Assembly (NCBI RefSeq): GCF_018343625.1
Contig: NZ_JAGYPG010000004.1
Span: 189,102 to 253,101 of the forward strand
Origin: Lederbergia citri
GTDB taxonomy: Bacteria; Bacillota; Bacilli; Bacillales; Bacillaceae_C
Length of the DNA stretch: 64,000 bases
Direction of reading: 5' to 3'
This document shows positions 24,173 through 33,133 of the stretch, one piece after another (positions within the stretch are counted from its first letter, which is position 1; the number at the start of each line of letters is the position of its first letter). Below the pieces are notes generated by a model. The model was not told the DNA's origin, ran no database searches, and saw only the letters and a list, made by a program, of their open reading frames with translations. The position numbers and the translations under genes are program-made.

Positions 24173-25867
24173 TTGAAAGCATCAAGATTTTCTTTATTTT
24201 CACTGATTTTGGTATTTATGTTAGTGCTCAGTGGTTGTTTCAGCGGACAAACTGATGAACCAACGAACTCTGCTCCAAAAGATGAAGGTGAAAAGACAGC
24301 AGAAGAAGGAAAAGAGCCTGAACAAGCTCCTGAAAGAAAAATTTTATATCTAAATAACAATGAAGAACCTGGTGCTTTACACCCAGGTATCGCACAAGGT
24401 ACACATGACTCATGGATCTTGGAGCATACTTTTGAAGGTTTAACGAAGAAAACTCCTGAAGGAGAAATTGTAGATGGAATGGCTGAAAAATGGGATGTCA
24501 GTGATGACAATCTTACATGGACTTTCCATTTAAAAGATGGAATGTTGTGGTCAAATGGAGATCCTGTTACAGCTGAAGATTTTGAATATGCATGGAAATA
24601 TGCACTAAATCCTGCAAGCGCTTCTGACTACGCTTACCAGCTTTATTATCTTGAAGGAGCAGAAGAATATAACAGCTCCGAAGATGAGTCAAAGTATGCA
24701 GAATTAGAGGCAAAAGTAGGGGTTAAAGCAGTTGATGAAAAAACACTAGAAATCAAACTAGCTCAACCAACACCTTATTTCCTTGATTTGACTTCCTTCT
24801 ATACTTACTATCCGGTAAACAAAAAGGTGCAGGAAGCAAATCCGGATTGGTCACATGAAGCTTCTAGCTACGTATCGAACGGAGCGTTTAAGCTGACTGA
24901 ATGGAATCATAAAGAAAGTATGAAATTAGAAAAGAACGAAAACTATTATGATAAAGATAAAATTAAGTTAGACGAAGTGCAATTTGTCATTATCGATAAC
25001 GAAGATACAGCTTGGCAAATGTATCAAGCTGATGAGTTGGATCTAGCGTATCCACTTCCTCAAGATGTACAAGGGCAGTTGGTGGATTCTGGAAACCCTG
25101 AATTCAATAATGGTCCTGACTTTTCAGTGTATTACTATAACTTAAACAATAAAGTAAAGCCTTTTAACAACGTCAAAGTAAGAAAAGCTCTTTCAATGGC
25201 AATTGAAAGGAATACCATTACAGAGCACGTTGCCCAAGGTGGACAAAAACCAGCGTTTGGAATCATTCCACCAGGAATCAATGACGTAAGCGGTGATTTC
25301 CAAGAAAATTCCGGAGATCTCTTTAAAGAAGATGTAGAAGAAGCTAAGAAATTATTGGCGGAAGGACTTGCTGAAGAGGGCATGAAAGAAATGCCTAAAT
25401 TCACGATTCTTTATAATACGTCAGAAGGCCATAAGAAAATTGCAGAAGCTGTCCAAGAAATGTGGCGTAAAAACCTCGACTTTACTGTTGATTTGGAGAA
25501 TGTTGAATTCCAAGTTAAACTAGATCGTGAAAAAGCTGGCGATTATCAAATTTCCCGTGCTGGTTGGTCTGGCGACTATGTAGACCCAATGACATTTGTC
25601 GATTTATGGGTATCTGATGGTGCATTCAATGATGCCAACTATGCTAATCCTGAATATGATAAGCAAATCGAAATTGCTAAAACTTCCAACGATCAAAAAG
25701 TACGAATGGAAGCAATGCATAAAGCTGAAGAAATCCTTATGGATGGAATGCCAATCGTTCCGATTTATTTCTATACAAAACCATTTATGGTTAAGCCGCA
25801 TGTAAAAGGAATCTTTACACCAATTAACCGTTATCCGCAGTTTATTTATGCTGATATTGAAAAATAA
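24173..25867 (+). CDS. oppA: Oligopeptide ABC transporter substrate-binding lipoprotein
   Basis: A 564-residue SBP_bac_5 lipoprotein that captures peptides outside the membrane. It has a signal peptide with lipobox LSGC, then an acidic linker. Mature blocks include LTWTFHLKDGMLWSNGDPVT, AEDFEYAWK, FNNVKVRKALSMAIERNTIT and RAGWSGDYVDPMTFVDLW, all typical of OppA/DppE proteins. TTG at 24173 follows AAAGGGGG; the ATG at 24152 would include the site in the gene. First gene of an oppABCDF-order operon, separated from the rest by a hairpin that should raise its relative expression. Confidence 0.93.
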   Translation: MKASRFSLFSLILVFMLVLSGCFSGQTDEPTNSAPKDEGEKTAEEGKEPEQAPERKILYLNNNEEPGALHPGIAQGTHDSWILEHTFEGLTKKTPEGEIVDGMAEKWDVSDDNLTWTFHLKDGMLWSNGDPVTAEDFEYAWKYALNPASASDYAYQLYYLEGAEEYNSSEDESKYAELEAKVGVKAVDEKTLEIKLAQPTPYFLDLTSFYTYYPVNKKVQEANPDWSHEASSYVSNGAFKLTEWNHKESMKLEKNENYYDKDKIKLDEVQFVIIDNEDTAWQMYQADELDLAYPLPQDVQGQLVDSGNPEFNNGPDFSVYYYNLNNKVKPFNNVKVRKALSMAIERNTITEHVAQGGQKPAFGIIPPGINDVSGDFQENSGDLFKEDVEEAKKLLAEGLAEEGMKEMPKFTILYNTSEGHKKIAEAVQEMWRKNLDFTVDLENVEFQVKLDREKAGDYQISRAGWSGDYVDPMTFVDLWVSDGAFNDANYANPEYDKQIEIAKTSNDQKVRMEAMHKAEEILMDGMPIVPIYFYTKPFMVKPHVKGIFTPINRYPQFIYADIEK

Positions 25868-25902
25868 AAGTTAATGGTGGACAGGTAAAAGCATGAAAAT
25901 GA

Positions 25903-25938
25903 AGGGTATGTCATCCTGAGTGGCATACCCCGATTTTT
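25903..25938 (+). terminator. Intra-operon hairpin after oppA
   Basis: GGGTATG and CATACCC arms, then CGATTTTT. Probably a partial terminator or mRNA-stabilising end that keeps the binding protein more abundant than the permease. Confidence 0.7.
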
Positions 25939-26091
25939 AATAGATTAAAAAATTTTTCTAAAAATATACGAATCTCAAAAATACTGCGCTTATATACTAC
26001 GTGCAATTAAATAAATTTATCATTAGGCATTATCCTTTTGTCAATGTGTATAACCGACATGGATACGTACTGCGTGGAAAGAGGTGTTAAC

Positions 26092-27021
26092 ATGCTGAAA
26101 TATACTTTAAAACGCCTACTTTGGGCGATTATTACATTATGGGTTATTATTACGATTACGTTTATTATTATGAAGATTATCCCTGGAAACCCTTTTGCAA
26201 AAGAGGGTCCAATGCCTCCTGCCATTTATAATAACTTACAGAAACATTATAATTTGGACAAACCTGAAATTGTCCAATACGGCCTATATTTAAAGTCATT
26301 GCTTCAACTAGACTTCGGTCCTTCGATGAAATCTAAGACTTTAACAGTCAATGATTATATTAAGAAAGGATTTCCAGTCTCTCTTCATCTTGGACTGCAG
26401 GCACTTATTATTGCTATAACATTTGGTTTAATACTAGGTGTCATTGCAGCCTTATACCATAATCGATGGCCAGATTATCTTTCAATGGTCATTGCCATTA
26501 TCGGTATATCTGTTCCTAGCTTTATTCTTGCCACTTTCCTTATTCAATACTTTGCAGTGCACTTAAGAGTCCTGCCTGTTGCAACATGGAAATCATGGGC
26601 ACATACCGTTTTACCATCCGTCTCATTGGCTTTGATGCCTATGGCTTATCTAGCAAGACTGATGCGGTCGAGCATGTTGGAGGTCATGAACCAAGATTAT
26701 ATTTTAACGGCGAAAGCAAAAGGTCTTGCTAGAAGCATGATTATTATTAAGCATGCAATTAGGAATGCCATCCTTCCAGTTGTGACAGTACTTGGGATCA
26801 CGACCGCAAATCTCGTTACAGGAAGTTTCATTATTGAGCATATTTTTGGAATTCCTGGAATGGGAGAAATGTTTGTTAAAAGTATCTTCAATCGTGACTA
26901 TTCCGTTATTTTGGGATCAACGGTTTTCTATAGTGCTATTTTAATATTCCTAATCTTTGTTGTTGATATAGCTTATACGTGGATTGATCCTAGAATTAAA
27001 GTCGCAAAGGAGAACATCTGA
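26092..27021 (+). CDS. oppB: Oligopeptide ABC transporter permease
   Basis: A 309-residue inner-membrane permease with six predicted helices. It begins MLKYTLKRLLWAIITLWVII, as is typical of OppB/DppB. The EAA loop is seen in ILTAKAKGLARSMIIIKHAIRNAILP, where it contacts an ATPase. Start at 26092 (GGAAAGAGGTG before ATG); an in-frame ATG at 26038 lacks a site. Its stop overlaps the oppC start by one base (TGATG). Confidence 0.93.
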   Translation: MLKYTLKRLLWAIITLWVIITITFIIMKIIPGNPFAKEGPMPPAIYNNLQKHYNLDKPEIVQYGLYLKSLLQLDFGPSMKSKTLTVNDYIKKGFPVSLHLGLQALIIAITFGLILGVIAALYHNRWPDYLSMVIAIIGISVPSFILATFLIQYFAVHLRVLPVATWKSWAHTVLPSVSLALMPMAYLARLMRSSMLEVMNQDYILTAKAKGLARSMIIIKHAIRNAILPVVTVLGITTANLVTGSFIIEHIFGIPGMGEMFVKSIFNRDYSVILGSTVFYSAILIFLIFVVDIAYTWIDPRIKVAKENI

Positions 27022-27950
27022 TGGAAAAATCAATCAAGTTAACAGAAGAAATGTTTCAACCCGCTACTGATAATTTTAAAGAAGCCGAAAAAATATCCCG
27101 TCCTTCCATGTCGTATTGGGCAGATGTTTGGCGCAGGTTAAAAACAAATAAACTTGCAATGTTTGGTCTTGTTATTATTATTTTGTTATTAATCATGGCA
27201 ATTATTGGTCCATACTTAAATGGATATTCCTACTATGAACAAGATTTTACTAAAAAAAATCTTAAACCTAATGCTGAACATTGGTTTGGTACGGATACTT
27301 CAGGTCGTGATTTATTTACGAGAGCATGGTACGGAGCGAGAATCTCTTTATTTATAGGATTTATGGCCGCATTGATTGATTTTGTCATTGGAGTCCTGTA
27401 TGGAGGAATTTCTGCAATAAAGGGTGGCCGCACTGATAATATCATGATGAGGATTGCGGAAGTATTATATGCGATTCCTTATTTACTCATGGTTATTTTA
27501 GTTATGATTGCGATGAATAGGGGGATTTGGCCGATCATCATAGCGATGACGATCACAGGATGGATCCCAACGGCGCGACTTGTTCGTGGACAAGTATTGC
27601 AATTAAAAGAATTGGAGTTTGTACACGCAGCTAATGCAATGGGGGCCAAAATGGGATGGATTTTAAGAAAGCATATGATCCCTAATACGCTAGGGCCAAT
27701 ACTTGTAAACTTAACCCTTACTGTTCCGACAGCTATTTTTGCAGAAGCGACATTGAGCTATCTCGGATTAGGTATACAGCCACCACAAGCAAGCTGGGGA
27801 ACGCTCGTGAACGATGCTCTTGGCAGCATTCATATCGGTAATTTGTATCAACTTTATATTCCGGCCATTTTAATCTCACTCACGATGCTGGCATTTAATG
27901 TGTTCGGGGACGGACTGAGAGATGCCCTAGATCCGAGATTGCGGAATTAG
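27021..27950 (+). CDS. oppC: Oligopeptide ABC transporter permease
   Basis: A 309-residue permease. A cytosolic N-terminus of about 40 residues is followed by helix 1 (LAMFGLVIIILLLIMAIIGP), the HWFGTDTSGRDLFTRAWYG block conserved in OppC/DppC, and the EAA loop (FVHAANAMGAKMGWILRKHM). It forms the membrane channel with OppB. It is translationally coupled to oppB. Confidence 0.93.
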   Translation: MEKSIKLTEEMFQPATDNFKEAEKISRPSMSYWADVWRRLKTNKLAMFGLVIIILLLIMAIIGPYLNGYSYYEQDFTKKNLKPNAEHWFGTDTSGRDLFTRAWYGARISLFIGFMAALIDFVIGVLYGGISAIKGGRTDNIMMRIAEVLYAIPYLLMVILVMIAMNRGIWPIIIAMTITGWIPTARLVRGQVLQLKELEFVHAANAMGAKMGWILRKHMIPNTLGPILVNLTLTVPTAIFAEATLSYLGLGIQPPQASWGTLVNDALGSIHIGNLYQLYIPAILISLTMLAFNVFGDGLRDALDPRLRN

Positions 27951-27967
27951 AGAGGGGTTAAAGGGAT

Positions 27968-28996
27968 ATGGAAAAAATATTAGAAGTAAAAGATTTGCAT
28001 GTATCATTTAATACGTATGCTGGAGAAGTAAAAGCAGTTCGTGGTGTGAATTTCGAGGTTAAAGCAGGAGAAACGATTGGAATCGTAGGCGAATCTGGCT
28101 GCGGAAAAAGTGTGACGGCTAAATCTATTATGAAGCTATTACCGGCTTCATCCGTTCAATATAAACAAGGGTCCATTCAATTTAACGGAAGAAATTTATT
28201 GGAAAGCTCTGAAAAAGAGATGCAAAGAATCCGTGGGAAGCAAATTAGTATGATATTTCAAGATCCTATGACTTCCCTTAATCCAACGAGTAAAGTTGGA
28301 AACCAAATTATTGAAACTATTTTACGTCATAATAAGATTAGTAGAAAAGAAGCTTTTGATAAAGCTTTAAATATGTTGGAACTTGTAGGGATTCCTCAGC
28401 CTTCAAAAAGGATTCATCAATACCCTCATGAATATTCAGGAGGGATGAGGCAGCGCGCTATGATTGCGATGGCTTTGGCATGTAATCCAAATTTATTGAT
28501 TGCAGATGAGCCTACAACAGCTCTCGACGTGACGATTCAAGCACAAATACTAGAGCTAATGAAAGATATACAGCAAAAAACAGGAACATCGATCATATTG
28601 ATCACTCATGATCTTGGAGTAGTGGCTGAAATGTGTGATCGGGTAGTAGTTATGTATGCTGGACAAGTGGTAGAAACAGCTACGGTACGTGACCTTTATA
28701 GTAAGCCGCAGCACCCATATACAGAAGGATTATTAAAATCGATTCCGAAACTAAATATGGATAAGAAACAGCCGCTTTCACCCATAATCGGAACTCCTCC
28801 GGATTTAATTGATCCTCCAAAAGGATGTCCATTTTTTGCTAGATGTGAATACGCGATGAATGTTTGTAAACAGCATAACCCTGAGCTTGAAGAAGTAAAC
28901 CCTGGCCAATTTGCGGCATGTTGGCTGCATCATCCAATGGCGAAGAAAGAAGCTGGAAAGGGGGAGACAAATGCCAACACAATTAACAGAAACTAA
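27968..28996 (+). CDS. oppD: Oligopeptide ABC transporter ATP-binding protein
   Basis: A 342-residue ATPase. Walker A is GESGCGKS, the signature is SGGMRQRAMIAMAL, Walker B is LLIADEPTTALD, and the H-loop is ITHDLGVV. The C-terminal peptide-transporter extension contains PPKGCPFFARCEYAMNVC, whose cysteines are typical of iron-sulfur-associated OppD/DppD tails. AGAGGGG site before the ATG. It overlaps oppF by 26 bp. Confidence 0.94.
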   Translation: MEKILEVKDLHVSFNTYAGEVKAVRGVNFEVKAGETIGIVGESGCGKSVTAKSIMKLLPASSVQYKQGSIQFNGRNLLESSEKEMQRIRGKQISMIFQDPMTSLNPTSKVGNQIIETILRHNKISRKEAFDKALNMLELVGIPQPSKRIHQYPHEYSGGMRQRAMIAMALACNPNLLIADEPTTALDVTIQAQILELMKDIQQKTGTSIILITHDLGVVAEMCDRVVVMYAGQVVETATVRDLYSKPQHPYTEGLLKSIPKLNMDKKQPLSPIIGTPPDLIDPPKGCPFFARCEYAMNVCKQHNPELEEVNPGQFAACWLHHPMAKKEAGKGETNANTINRN

Positions 28997-29966
28997 TAGA
29001 GTAAATGCTAACGAAAACAAGTCCCCTTTAATACAGGTAAAAGATTTAAGAAAATATTTTTCTATTGATCATCATCAATTAAAAGCAGTTGATGGTTTAA
29101 CATTGGATATATTTCCCGGGGAAACTGTCGGCTTAGTTGGTGAAAGTGGTTGCGGAAAGTCAACAGCGGGTAGGACGATTATTCGGTTATATGAACCTAC
29201 GGATGGCGAAGTTTTATATAATGGGAGAAATATCTATTCGTATAAGCAAAGAGAAATGGCAAAAATACGCAGGGAAATTCAAATGATTTTTCAGGATCCT
29301 TATGCTTCTCTAAATCCAAGGATGACGGTAGAAGAAATTATTGGTGAGCCTTTTGCAATTCACCGGACACTCAGTGGAAAAAAGAAAAAGGAGCGCATAA
29401 AGGAATTATTGAAATTAGTTGGATTAAATCCTGATCATATGAGTCGTTTTCCACATGAATTCAGTGGAGGTCAGCGTCAACGTATAGGCATCGCCCGCGC
29501 TCTCGCATTAGATCCGAAGTTTATTGTTTGTGATGAGCCGATTTCAGCATTGGATGTTTCAATTCAAGCTCAAGTCGTGAATTTACTTAAGGAACTACAA
29601 AACAAGATGGGGCTGACTTATTTATTTATCGCCCATGATCTATCGATGGTTAAGTATATTTCTGATCGTATTCTTGTTATGTACCTTGGAAAAATGGTCG
29701 AACTAACAGACAGCAGCAGCTTGTATGACGATCCTTTGCACCCTTATACACAAGCATTGCTTTCAGCAGTTCCGATCCCAGATCCAGAAATAAACCGGGA
29801 ACGTATTGTCTTAAAAGGGGATGTTCCAAGTCCTATTGCCCCTCCAAGTGGATGTGTATTCCGCACACGTTGTCCTGTTGCAATGGAAATTTGTTCGAAG
29901 GTAGAGCCTAAGTGGCAGGAAGTTAAACCGGGGCATTTTACTGCGTGTCATTTATATGAAATATAA
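28971..29966 (+). CDS. oppF: Oligopeptide ABC transporter ATP-binding protein
   Basis: A 331-residue ATPase pairing with OppD. It carries GESGCGKST, SGGQRQRIGIARALALDPK, VCDEPISALD and IAHDLSMV, and a Cys-containing tail (PPSGCVFRTRCPVAMEIC). Start set at 28971 (AAAGGGGGAGACAA before ATG), inside the end of oppD; the in-frame ATG at 28911 has no site. Last gene of the operon. Confidence 0.94.
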   Translation: MPTQLTETNRVNANENKSPLIQVKDLRKYFSIDHHQLKAVDGLTLDIFPGETVGLVGESGCGKSTAGRTIIRLYEPTDGEVLYNGRNIYSYKQREMAKIRREIQMIFQDPYASLNPRMTVEEIIGEPFAIHRTLSGKKKKERIKELLKLVGLNPDHMSRFPHEFSGGQRQRIGIARALALDPKFIVCDEPISALDVSIQAQVVNLLKELQNKMGLTYLFIAHDLSMVKYISDRILVMYLGKMVELTDSSSLYDDPLHPYTQALLSAVPIPDPEINRERIVLKGDVPSPIAPPSGCVFRTRCPVAMEICSKVEPKWQEVKPGHFTACHLYEI

Positions 29967-29972
29967 GATTGG

Positions 29973-29997
29973 AAGGAGCATTCAAGCTCCTTTTTTT
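29973..29997 (+). terminator. Terminator of the opp operon
   Basis: AAGGAGC, short loop, GCTCCTT, then TTTTT. Confidence 0.85.
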
Positions 29998-30014
29998 CAT
30001 GGATAAAATTATAC

Positions 30015-30043
30015 TTGTGCATGTTTTTAATTTATGATATAGT
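30015..30043 (+). promoter_or_regulatory. Sigma-A-type promoter of the his operon
   Basis: TTGTGC (30015-30020), 17-bp spacer, TATAGT (30038-30043). Confidence 0.65.
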
Positions 30044-30060
30044 TGTAGAAATTAAAAATC

Positions 30061-30092
30061 CTTTAGTTTGGTAGAGTGATAACGAACTAAAG
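30061..30092 (+). promoter_or_regulatory. Hairpin in the his leader
   Basis: Perfect 8-bp arms CTTTAGTT and AACTAAAG, with an inner partial repeat, about 20 bp before the hisZ start. No T-box core and no His-codon leader peptide are present. It may be an operator or an mRNA element. Confidence 0.45.
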
Positions 30093-30111
30093 AATCAGGA
30101 AGTGATCGAGA

Positions 30112-31236
30112 TTGTTTTTACCAGCTGGAAGTAAAGATGAAATGGGGATATCTCTGAATAATCGTTTTCACGTTATGGAGAAGTTTAGAAAAGTGACGAC
30201 TCTGAGAGGATATAAGCCCATTTCAACACCGGTTATTGAATATGCATCGACTTTTACAAACGAATTTATTGATATGAAATTACAAGATATGATGAAGTGG
30301 TTTAACGGTGAGGGCGAAATTGAAGTACTTCGCCCCGACTGGACAACAGCAATCGCGCGTGCACTTTCAAACCTAGAAAAGAAACCACAAAAATGGGCGT
30401 ATCAAGGATCAATTTTTAAACGCAATATGCCAGGAGTTGAATACCACCAAATTGGTGTGGAGATTATTCATCACCCAGAGTTGATGGGAGAAAGTGAGTG
30501 CCTATTGATGGCGCAGGCTTTCCTAAAAGAGATTGGCGTTGGCACCTGCGTCATTGAACTAGGACATACTGAAATTTATGAAAGTCTTGTTGCTGAGATG
30601 CAATTATCGAAGGCTGATGCAGAGCGATTAAGACTAGCAATGCATGATAAGAAAAAAGATGAAGTGTATCAAATTGCGATTGCTCGCAGCAATAAAGAGA
30701 AAGCGGAAGAACTTGCATCACTTGTTGATGCGTTCGGTCCAATTGAAATCATCGCAGAATATGAAGAAAAATGGAAAGAACGAGAAAATGTGCTCGGTAC
30801 ATTGCGTCATATAAAAAAACTTGCGGAAATCTTAAAACAATCTGGTAGTGGAGAAATTCTTGTGGATCTAGGAAGAGTGAAAAATCTCCCTTACTATTCA
30901 GGTTTGATGTTCCGAGGATTTTTACAGAACTCAGGAGCTGTTTGCTTTTCCGGAGGACGATATGATCGCTTGTATGAGCAATTCGGGGAAAGTATTTCAG
31001 CTGTCGGTGTTGCCTTAGATGTTGAAGTGCTAGCGGCACAAGTAAAAGAATCAGATACATTGGAAAAAGTCTGCATCATTGCAAATGAAGAATCCTTGGC
31101 GTTTGCGGAAGAGGTTAGGAAATCTTTTGAGAATTGCATAGTGGATGTCCAATCAGAAGCAGAGAATGCTAACGATTATAATAAAGTTTACGAAATTAAG
31201 AAATTAAACGGAAAGTTTGAGGTGATTGAACGATGA
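30112..31236 (+). CDS. hisZ: ATP phosphoribosyltransferase regulatory subunit
   Basis: A 374-residue HisRS-like protein that activates the short HisG and senses histidine. It starts FLPAGSKDEMG and contains the class II synthetase-like blocks DMMKWFNGEGEIEVLRPDWT, YQGSIFKRNMPGVEYHQIGVE (split motif 2) and YYSGLMFRGF. There is no full aminoacylation motif 3 or anticodon domain, as expected for HisZ. TTG start at 30112 after AGGAAGTGATCGAG. The stop overlaps hisG by 4 bp. First gene of the his operon. Confidence 0.93.
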   Translation: MFLPAGSKDEMGISLNNRFHVMEKFRKVTTLRGYKPISTPVIEYASTFTNEFIDMKLQDMMKWFNGEGEIEVLRPDWTTAIARALSNLEKKPQKWAYQGSIFKRNMPGVEYHQIGVEIIHHPELMGESECLLMAQAFLKEIGVGTCVIELGHTEIYESLVAEMQLSKADAERLRLAMHDKKKDEVYQIAIARSNKEKAEELASLVDAFGPIEIIAEYEEKWKERENVLGTLRHIKKLAEILKQSGSGEILVDLGRVKNLPYYSGLMFRGFLQNSGAVCFSGGRYDRLYEQFGESISAVGVALDVEVLAAQVKESDTLEKVCIIANEESLAFAEEVRKSFENCIVDVQSEAENANDYNKVYEIKKLNGKFEVIER

Positions 31237-31853
31237 AACCTGTAATTGCGCTGACAAAGGGAAGATTGGAGAAGCAATTTATAAAATTTTTACAAGAGCG
31301 AAACTATGATGTGAACCCTTTTCTTGATAAAGGCAGAAAACTACAAGTTGAAACGGATGATTTTTTTGCCATTTTTGCAAAAGGAATAGACGTGGCGACT
31401 TATGTAGAGTATGGGATTGCGGATCTTGGGGTCGTAGGAGAGGATATTTTATTGGAAGTCCAACCAGATGTATTTGATCTGTTGCCGTTTCCATTCGGTA
31501 AATGCAGATTTGCAATTGCAGGTGAACCATCGAATTTATCACCTCTAAGAAAACAACGAATTGCAACGAAGTATCCAAATATCACGACGAAATATTTCCG
31601 TGACCAAGGAAAATCGGTCGACATTGTGAAGCTTGAAGGCTCTGTAGAATTGGCGCCGCTTCTAGGACTTGCCGACGATATTGTCGATATTGTGGAGACC
31701 GGCAATACATTAAAAGAAAACGGACTCGTTGTGAAAGAAGAAATGTTAACTATTTCTGCCCGACTAATTGCAAATCGAAACTCATTGAAACTAAAAAGAG
31801 CCATTTTAACTCCATTAATCGATTCGTTCCGAGTAGAGGAGGGTATTATATGA
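31233..31853 (+). CDS. hisG: ATP phosphoribosyltransferase, short form
   Basis: First committed step of histidine synthesis: ATP and PRPP give phosphoribosyl-ATP. The 206-residue short form (no C-terminal regulatory domain) needs HisZ, which is encoded just upstream. Motifs: ALTKGRLEKQ, YGIADLGVVGEDIL, and the PRPP loop DIVDIVETGNTLKENGL. Overlaps both neighbours by 4 bp. Confidence 0.96.
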   Translation: MKPVIALTKGRLEKQFIKFLQERNYDVNPFLDKGRKLQVETDDFFAIFAKGIDVATYVEYGIADLGVVGEDILLEVQPDVFDLLPFPFGKCRFAIAGEPSNLSPLRKQRIATKYPNITTKYFRDQGKSVDIVKLEGSVELAPLLGLADDIVDIVETGNTLKENGLVVKEEMLTISARLIANRNSLKLKRAILTPLIDSFRVEEGII

Positions 31854-33133
31854 TTCCTGTTTTTACAACCGAACAGTTTATTTCGGCTTTTATATCAAGG
31901 AAAACAAAAAAACAAGCTTTTGAAGATCAAGTATTGAATACAGTCAAAGAAGTGCTTGAAAACATCAGAAATAATGGAGAAGCGGCTTTAAAGGAATACA
32001 CATTAAAATTTGATGGTGGTATTCCCGAAAAATGGGAAGTATCTGAAGAAGAAAGAAAAGAAGCATGGAACCAAGTTCCAGAAGAATTGATTGAAGCATT
32101 GAAAAAAGCAGCCAATAATATTCGTACTTTTCATTCGAAGCAATTACAGCAATCGCGGATGATGGAAATGACGGATGACATTATTTCTGGACAGCTTTTT
32201 CGCCCAATTGACCGTGTTGGGGTATATGTACCGGGTGGGACAGCGGTCTATCCTTCGAGTGTGTTAATGAATACTATTCCAGCTGTGTTGGCGGGTGTTC
32301 GCGAGATTGTTATGGCCACTCCTGCTCGCGGCGGTGGTGCCATTACACCGATTTTATCGGTTGCCGCAGATATTGCAGGGGTCCATAAGATTTATAAAAT
32401 AGGGGGCAGTCAGGCGATTGCAGCTTTAGCTTACGGGACGGAAGAAATTGAGCCTGTTGATAAAATTGTCGGCCCGGGAAATGCGTATGTGGCTGCAGCA
32501 AAGTCGCTCGTTTTTGGTGACGTTGGAATCGAAATGATTGCTGGACCATCTGAAGTTGCCATCATTGCGGATGAAACAGCAAATCCTAAGTTTGTTGCCG
32601 CAGATCTTATTGCACAGGCTGAACACGATGAAAAAGCAAGAGCTTTTCTATTTTCAACATCACAGCAAATAGTAGAAGAAACATTGGCTGAAGTAAAAAA
32701 ACAATGTGCAGAATTGCCAAGAAAAGAAATTGCAGAAGTATCACTTATGAATGAGGGAGCAGCAGTGGTTGTTGGTTCGATTGATGAAGCATTTCAATTG
32801 GTCAATGCACTTGCACCTGAACATTTAGAAATTCAAGTTGAAAATGCTCTTCAATACTTAAGTAAGGTGAAAAATGCCGGATCCGTATTTATCGGCAGCT
32901 TCACACCAGAGCCTGTTGGTGATTATTTTGCTGGGCCTAATCATATCTTACCGACTTCAGGTACAGCAAGATTTTCTTCAGGGCTATCAGTGGATGACTT
33001 CGTGAAAAAAACTACATTTGTTTATTATTCGGAGGATGCTCTGCGTAATGCAGCACCATATATTGAAAAAATTGCTACCGAAGAAAAATTAGATGGGCAT
33101 GCTCGTGCCGTGAAAGTGAGGCTGGAAGGATGA
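31850..33133 (+). CDS. hisD: Histidinol dehydrogenase
   Basis: Zinc enzyme for the last two oxidations from histidinol to histidine. The 427 residues contain the family blocks RVGVYVPGGTAVYPSSVLMN, VDKIVGPGNAYVAAAKSLVF, GPSEVAIIAD, DLIAQAEHDEKA and GDYFAGPNHILPTSGTARF, including the zinc ligands and catalytic His/Glu. It overlaps hisG and hisC by 4 bp each. Confidence 0.97.
   Translation: MIPVFTTEQFISAFISRKTKKQAFEDQVLNTVKEVLENIRNNGEAALKEYTLKFDGGIPEKWEVSEEERKEAWNQVPEELIEALKKAANNIRTFHSKQLQQSRMMEMTDDIISGQLFRPIDRVGVYVPGGTAVYPSSVLMNTIPAVLAGVREIVMATPARGGGAITPILSVAADIAGVHKIYKIGGSQAIAALAYGTEEIEPVDKIVGPGNAYVAAAKSLVFGDVGIEMIAGPSEVAIIADETANPKFVAADLIAQAEHDEKARAFLFSTSQQIVEETLAEVKKQCAELPRKEIAEVSLMNEGAAVVVGSIDEAFQLVNALAPEHLEIQVENALQYLSKVKNAGSVFIGSFTPEPVGDYFAGPNHILPTSGTARFSSGLSVDDFVKKTTFVYYSEDALRNAAPYIEKIATEEKLDGHARAVKVRLEG

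Noticed and set aside
30112..31236. Histidyl-tRNA synthetase (hisS)
   Set aside because: It lacks the anticodon-binding domain and full synthetase motifs and is followed by the short hisG, so it is hisZ.
31400..31804. 134-codon minus-strand frame opposite hisG
   Set aside because: A Ser/Phe-rich shadow of the intact hisG gene.
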